Source of the DNA: Przewalskia tangutica
Taxonomy: Eukaryota; Streptophyta; Magnoliopsida; Solanales; Solanaceae
DNA length: 64,000 nt
Direction: 5' to 3'
Assembly: GCA_029844215.1 (NCBI GenBank)
Contig: CM056736.1
Location: 52,575,562 to 52,639,561 of the forward strand
Each line of letters starts with the position of its first letter. The first letter of the stretch is position 1. Below the pieces are notes generated by a model. That model did not search any database. It had not been told where the DNA came from and saw only the letters and a list, made by a program, of their open reading frames with translations. This document shows positions 59,050 to 64,000 of this stretch, in pieces. A program made the translations under genes and the position numbers.

Positions 59050-59602
59050 GAAGTGCGACTCCCTGGGGGTCATGGTAATTAGGCTGGCGAAACCAGCCGT
59101 GTTCTTTCGGATTGGGACCACTTACTCGGCTGAGGTTTATGCTAGCATGTATAGCAGGGGGGATTGTGAGACTGCACGGGGTCCCTACGTTTATGATGTC
59201 CGACAGATGAGCTCGATTACAGATAACTTCTGGAGGTTTTTCAGAAGGGTTTTAGGGACACAGGTGAGTCTCAGTGGTGCATTACACCCTCAGACCGACG
59301 GACAGACAGAGCGTACTATCCAGGCACTTGAGGATAGGTTGCGGGCCTGTGTTCTGGATTTCAGATATAGCCGAGGGTTAATCGCTTCTTGTTGTGTTTC
59401 TCAGACGATAATGATACCCTTCCAGCTTTTTAGATGGCCTGCAGGAGGCCTTGTATGTAAGTGTAGATCGTCGGTTGGATGGTTCGACATAGGCGAGGTT
59501 CGATTATTTGGTCCGCACTTGATTCGCTGGCCGTGGATAAGGCGAAGCTTATCCGAAAGATTATTAGTAAGCTTAGAGTCACAGGAAGCTTTATGCAGAT
59601 AA
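59050..59602 (+). pseudogene. I integrase remnant
   Basis: The open frame 59072-59602 includes SITDNFWRFFRRVLGTQ and HPQTDGQTERTIQALEDRLR (from 59285) followed by ACVLDF. This is the conserved C-terminal half of the Ty3/gypsy integrase core, with the catalytic glutamate in TDGQTERT. The upstream part with the other catalytic residues is degraded. No chromodomain could be confirmed after 59602, where the frame stops. Confidence 0.82.
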
Positions 59603-59756
59603 TCGACATCGACATACGAGGTTCAAATTGACATTTTAGTATGAGTATTGTTATGAGGCCTCGTGGTATTATTGGTATGTAGGGGTTGTAAAAGAAGACT
59701 ATGTCGCTATCTTTAAGTTGACTCCCGAAAGAACATTCGGGGACGAATGTTTCTAA

Positions 59757-59768
59757 GGGGGGAAGAAT
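59757..59768 (+). other. I polypurine tract
   Basis: GGGGGGAAGAA directly before TGTTACACCCCG. The inverted repeat GAACATTCGGGGACGAATGT lies just upstream (59731-59750). Confidence 0.88.
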
Positions 59769-59901
59769 GTTACACCCCGAAATTTCGTGATATGTTTCTA
59801 AGAACGCATATAAGAACTCAAAATGTTAAGGTTTGAGACGAGTAAAAATTTATCGAATTTTGGAATTTGTCTGAAACGAAATATTGCAACTAACGGAGGG
59901 C

Positions 59902-60102
59902 GACACGTGTCACCCCCCTTAATGGTCTTGGACGAAAATGACATGGAGGAAATGGTCATTTGACCACAATTTAAAAGACCAAGTCTTGCAAAGACAATTA
60001 GCTTGACATTGTTGACTAAGTCAATGCCACTTGGCTTGATCTTGTGAAATGCATCCAAACCACCCATTTGTTCTAATCTTGACCCTTCATATATTTATAT
60101 AA
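59902..60102 (+). promoter_or_regulatory. I 3' LTR core promoter
   Basis: GACACGTGTC at 59902-59911 and ATATATTTATATAA at about 60089-60102. Confidence 0.6.
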
Positions 60103-61977
60103 GCTCTTAGTAGCAAGACAAGGATAAACACTTAGAAAATTTTCAAGAATATTTGATGAACTCAAGGGTGCGCTCGCCAACCTAGGGTTTCAAAGGAAAA
60201 TTTTGCAATTTTTGTCCAATAATTCCCATACTTTAAACCAAGGTACCTAAGGGTATTGTAAGTGTTTCTCAATAGAAAGATTCGGAAAAATGGTGTTTTC
60301 GTATTAGTCGCAAGGCTTAAAACCTAAAGGGTTATTCAACTTTGAAGTTGAAACTTGAAGATGAGTTTTTCATAAGCTTCTAAGGGTGGCTTGGGGTGGA
60401 TTGGAATGTCGAAAGGAGGAGCAAAAGGTGCTAGAGATCGACTTGTACTCTTGGATCATATTTGGGCTAATTGAGGTATAATCTTCGCTTTACTTTTGTA
60501 ATTGAAGATTTCATGTTATGATAAGTTATAAGTGGTCATGTGATATGTGTTTTGAAGTTTGATAAGTGTTATGGAATTGGAAGCTCAAAATCCGAAAATG
60601 ACATATTTAGCCATTTGAAATTGAAATCCAATTTGATCGATAAATTGAATTGTCGATGTTACCTACTTGGAAAATGTAGTAGCTATAATTAATGGCGCTT
60701 GATATCATATTATGCTACCAATTTGGATTGAATTGGAAATTGAATAAGAATTGGTATTGTTATATACATTGTACGTAAATTGGACTAGTAGTTGTATTAG
60801 TTTGTTATCGTTTGTGGCTGGAATTTTACACGCCTAGTAGGCGGTAATCCCCTATTGATTAATTGCTTGATTGTGCCTTAAATGTGGCGTGTTTGGTTAT
60901 TGTATTCGCCTTGAAAAAGGTGGCAAAGTGAGTAGAAACAAAGGAAGTCGTCCGATTTTCTCAGAGAATTTAGTGACTTGCACTTGGAATATTCTACGCT
61001 TGAAACTAGAAGTTAATGACGACTATGGTCATTATAGTTGACATACTACGCACGGCGATCGACTTAGAAAGTGGATTAAACCGAAGAGGTATGTGGAACT
61101 TTCTTATCTCTTGAGCATGATCAAGTGTAAATGTATAGTACGGTAGACGTACAAGATTTTGACAATCTAGTTTATTTGATATCCTTGACTTATTTTAAGA
61201 ATGCCCAAGTTGTTTGAGTTAGGGAATTAACTCACTTGTTTAAATATTAAGGATATCTTGGTTTTCAAAAGCTAAGAGACTTTAAGTATGTTGAAAGTAT
61301 CTTGATACTTGTTGTTATGGAAAGTTTAAAGAGTGGTTTACTCTAAGTAATTTAAGCATGTTAAGGACTCAAGAGTTTTAAAGTATTGTGATACTTGTTT
61401 CGCTTTAAACGATAAGTCCCTCGATAGGAAATTTTACTTGACTAAGGTATAAAGTGAATATAACGACTTTATGGGGAGTTGGTTATATTGGCTTTATGGA
61501 AAGATAAATGGCTTGATTTAATGGAAGGCAATTCGATTTTAAGGCATCAATTGCCTAAAGTTTTATAAGAAAAGGAGTCACTTGATTTAGAAACCTAACT
61601 TTATTTCTAAGAGTATTGTGACTTGTCTTGAAAAGAAATTGTAACTTGATACTACGGTTATTAGTGTCTTGGAAGGTTTATAATGAAATGAGTCATTTTA
61701 AAAAGAATAGAAGTACGTAGTACTTTGGGTTAAATTCCCGGATTTTTTATAAAAGACATGATAGTGCCTTAGGTAAACTAAAATGAGAGTGTATATATGT
61801 ATAACAAGAATAATAAGAAGTTAGGGGATTTCTTAACTTGCTTATGTATTGTATGATAAGCCGGTAGTGCTTATGTTATGTGTGATAGCCGGATTTGTGC
61901 TAGTAATATATTATTCGTTGCGGGGTCATTCCCCGGGTTTGTGGCATTGCATATTTCCGTGGATTTGCTACCCACGA

Positions 61978-62160
61978 TGCGAGAAATACCTTATGCGAGT
62001 CCGTAGGGCTTATGCGGGTGAAATAGTCCCACGCGCGGGTCCAAATTTACGCGAGGAATACCTCATGCGAGTCCGTAAGGGCTTATGCGGGTGAAATAGT
62101 CCCATGCGAGGAATACCTCACGCGGGTCCACTGGATCTATGCGGGTGAAATAGTCCCGGG
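61978..62160 (+). repeat. Tandem-repeat block of I 3' LTR
   Basis: Same units as 54950-55135. Confidence 0.82.
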
Positions 62161-62762
62161 AATAGGATTGCTTAATGACACTGCGGGCGGGTGGTCCTGC
62201 TTTGATCGTGAGCTTTCCTACTTTATATTGTAAGTATACCCCTATTTACTCTCATTGTTAGTAAGACACAGTGTACTGTTAATTGAGTTATCATACATGT
62301 CTCCAGTTTTATTTTAGACTTATGATTTCATTACGCATTTCGGGCCACATATTTGGTACATGTTGTCGACTCCTTCGGGCCGCGTCACGCCGCAGTAAAG
62401 TATGTGATTCGATCCTCGCTCTTAGGATCACTGTTCAGCTGTTGAGAAGCTCCTTTATTCCGGAGGCTTATCCCTGGTATTGTCGATTATTGTACATTCA
62501 GAGGTATGGCGGGGCCCTGTCCCGCCAGAGTTGTTATTCTTAGAGGTCTGTAGTCACATTGTGGATTGGGTTGTAAAGAAAAAATGTTTCTATTTCCGAT
62601 TGAGTATATTTTTACGGAAGGTGGACTTATCGGCTAGCCTGTTGTTAATTTATGTTTAAGTATTTTTTTTAGTTGTGTATGTTCCGCTGCTATTCTCTGA
62701 TGTTTACCAAAAGGGGTGCCCAGGTAGGGCACCAGTCGCGGGCCCGGGGTCGGGTCTTGACA

Positions 62763-62767
62763 ATTCA
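62763..62767. other. Target-site duplication of I, right copy
   Basis: ATTCA, after which the H LTR continues. Confidence 0.92.
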
Positions 62768-63037
62768 ACTCCAAAAAGTGAAGAACACTTAGGCTTAAAA
62801 ATGGGCAAGTTTCGGCCAAAGGGTATAACTTAGGCTAGGGGTGTGAAATCTTTTCTAACTCTTGGTTCACAATCTTACTAACACCTTAAGGAAGAACACT
62901 TAAAAGTTTAAGAATTTTTGGACAACTTTAGCTCCTAAAATCAGCCCATGGCCGAGAGCACTACACAAGGGGAGGGAGTATTTTTCAAGACTTGGAAACT
63001 CTCAAGTGTGGATGAATAAGTCTTGCATTCAAGGGGC

Positions 63038-63232
63038 TATTTATAGGGAAATCAAGGGCAAGTATCAAGGCAAGTGTGTGGTGAGATTGGGGGACAAGTG
63101 TGTGTGGGTCCCACCATCCACATGTTCCACAAAAGCTTGAGACAAGTGGCTTGCCACTTGTCTCCACATTTCGGCCAAGGGACAAGTGTCCACTAGATTT
63201 CGGCCCTATGGCCACATGGGGTGATACATGTC
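63038..63232 (-). promoter_or_regulatory. H LTR core promoter
   Basis: TATTTATA at 63038-63045 (minus-strand TATA box), a 12-base-arm palindrome at 63139-63164 and GATACATGTC at 63223-63232, a decayed G-box. Confidence 0.62.
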
Positions 63233-63560
63233 GCCCTCCTACTCGTCCAAAATATTTCATCTCCAGAAAATATTCATAATGTCCAAAATCTCGAAAATAA
63301 TGTGGGCCCCGCAAAACCGTAAATTTCACCCGTGGGCCCCACGTGACCAAATCCGGAAATAAAATTCCATAATTCTAATATATTCCCAGAAGTACGAATA
63401 CCAAATCTGAGAATCCAATTCCCATTAACGAACCTTTTTCCTTCACAAAATCTGGAAAATTTTCCGTCGGAAAATCAAATCTTTCTTCCTTTCCAATCTT
63501 TATGTCGTATTCTCATACATACGTCCTCACATCCATAACCTGGAACTACGGGGTGTAACA

Positions 63561-63573
63561 TTCTTCCCCCCTT
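63561..63573 (-). other. H polypurine tract
   Basis: TTCTTCCCCCCTT on the plus strand is AAGGGGGGAAGAA on the element strand, identical to D. The inverted repeat ACATTCGTCCCGAATGT follows at about 63580. Confidence 0.88.
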
Positions 63574-64000
63574 AGAAACATTCGTCCCGAATGTTCCTTC
63601 TAAGTCTTCAAACATACATGCGCTGGTATAGTCTTCACTACTATACTTACAAAACCAATTATGCCACACCTGGCCATAATATAACACATGCGCAAAACAC
63701 AAATCCAAGTCAACGAGGAATCACCTCTAAAGTGTAATACACCACAATAATCTCTCACCCATGGTCTAAAGGATACTCTCTTCACATCTTTACTTCACAA
63801 AATGATCGCTTCCCTTCTCTTAACGCATGTTCACTTCTTTCCTTAATCATCGTACCCTTCTCGTACACCCGAACTCTTTCTAGTACACGTACCATACTTC
63901 AGTCATCGCTTCAGTTTCCAAAATCTTGGAGTTACCCCCTCCAAACTTGGTCATCTTACTAGCCTCAAAATTCCTTTAAGGCCATTCCCAGCCTTCACGA
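63574..64000 (-). pseudogene. H conserved 3' internal region, cut by window end
   Basis: Same region as 42600-43046 in D on the opposite strand (CCAAACTTGGTCATCTTACT, AAGGCCATTCCCAGCC). Whether H carries gag or pol lies outside the window. Confidence 0.55.

Larger units (their letters stand above)
52723..62762 (+). mobile_element. Element I: complete LTR retrotransposon with pol remnants
   Basis: 10,040 bp, plus strand, with perfect target duplication ATTCA. LTRs are 52723-55719 (2997 bp) and 59769-62762 (2994 bp), and the internal region is 55720-59768 (4049 bp). LTRs start TGTTACACCCCG and end GGTCTTGACA, with primer site 55723-55734 and purine tract 59757-59768. This is the only element here with pol traces: RNase H (58230-58530) and integrase (59050-59600) of Ty3/gypsy type. 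Gag is mostly missing and no reverse transcriptase motif (such as YxDD) was found, so it is defective. It is inserted in the LTR of H. Confidence 0.92.
59769..62762 (+). repeat. I 3' LTR
   Basis: 2994 bp sister of 52723-55719, very similar over its whole length. Ends GGGTCTTGACA, then ATTCA. Confidence 0.92.
50032..63560 (-). repeat. H 3' LTR, interrupted by element I
   Basis: Pieces 50032-52722 and 62768-63560. The order of landmarks is that of D on the opposite strand: U5-like tail, tandem block, AT-rich middle, TATA, palindrome, G-box, terminus. The right piece resumes with CTCCAAAAAGTGAAGAACAC, as in D LTRs in reverse. Confidence 0.85.
50032..64000 (-). mobile_element. Element H: LTR retrotransposon, incomplete in window, split by I
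   Basis: Minus strand. Its 3' LTR is 50032-52722 plus 62768-63560 (3484 bp without I). It is followed by the purine tract and about 440 bp of internal sequence up to the window end. LTR ends are TGTTACACCCCG and GGTCGTGACA, close to D. H is inserted in the ORF1-like unit after CCCTCTA. The other end is beyond the window, so a target duplication (expected CTCTA) cannot be tested. Confidence 0.85.

Noticed and set aside
1..64000. Search for a YxDD reverse transcriptase motif, protease DSG/DTG motif, transposase, Helitron ends, tRNA and rRNA genes
   Set aside because: None could be supported by eye. The only pol traces are RNase H and integrase in element I.

Overview
The window is repeat DNA from a flowering-plant nuclear genome. 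It is a nest of long-terminal-repeat (LTR) retrotransposons of Ty3/gypsy type. LTRs start TGTTACACC or TGTTATACC and end TGACA or TTACA, followed by a tRNA-Met-type primer site (TGGTATCAGAGC or a variant). Each 3' LTR is preceded by a purine tract (AGGGGGGAAGAA type). The visible pol traces (RNase H and integrase) look like a Tekay/Del-type chromovirus. I see no intact host gene, tRNA, rRNA or CRISPR. A eudicot is likely, but the species cannot be told. The letters A to I used for elements are mine (A and E are not used).

Layout from left to right. Element F (+) occupies 1-14872; only the end of its 5' LTR is in the window. Element G (-, 1199-9772) is inserted in F's gag. F lies near the start of the first LTR of D. 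D (+) is a tandem LTR-internal-LTR-internal-LTR array: LTR1 is 14873-15429 plus 32525-35653, LTR2 is 37275-41138 and LTR3 is 43060-46900. Element C (-, 15430-32524) is inserted in LTR1 of D. Element B (+, 22206-30895) is inserted in the 5' LTR of C, with target duplication CTTTT. Right of D come a short minisatellite, a diverged minus-strand LTR relic, and a truncated ORF (48860-50031) that resembles a LINE ORF1. That ORF is broken by element H (-, 50032 to beyond the window end), and the H LTR is split by element I (+, 52723-62762, target duplication ATTCA).

B, C, D, F and G share one plan: LTRs of 3.2-3.9 kb around an internal region of only 1.6-2.0 kb, which carries degenerate gag with CCHC zinc knuckles and no pol. 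They are therefore non-autonomous, gag-only elements (compare the published TR-GAG and LARD categories) and must have been mobilised in trans. Only I shows pol remnants. In C and D the gag has lost about 375 bp where the capsid core should lie and gained a second zinc-knuckle module. LTR promoters share a G-box palindrome (GACACGTGTC), a second palindrome whose arms covary between copies, and a TATAAATA box. Each lineage also has its own tandem-repeat block in the 3' third of the LTR.

Relative order of insertion from nesting: D before F before G; D before C before B; the ORF1-like unit before H before I. Many differences between sister LTRs are small deletions in CG-rich or CNG-rich words. 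These could be real decay or assembly-consensus error, and they limit every reading-frame statement made here.
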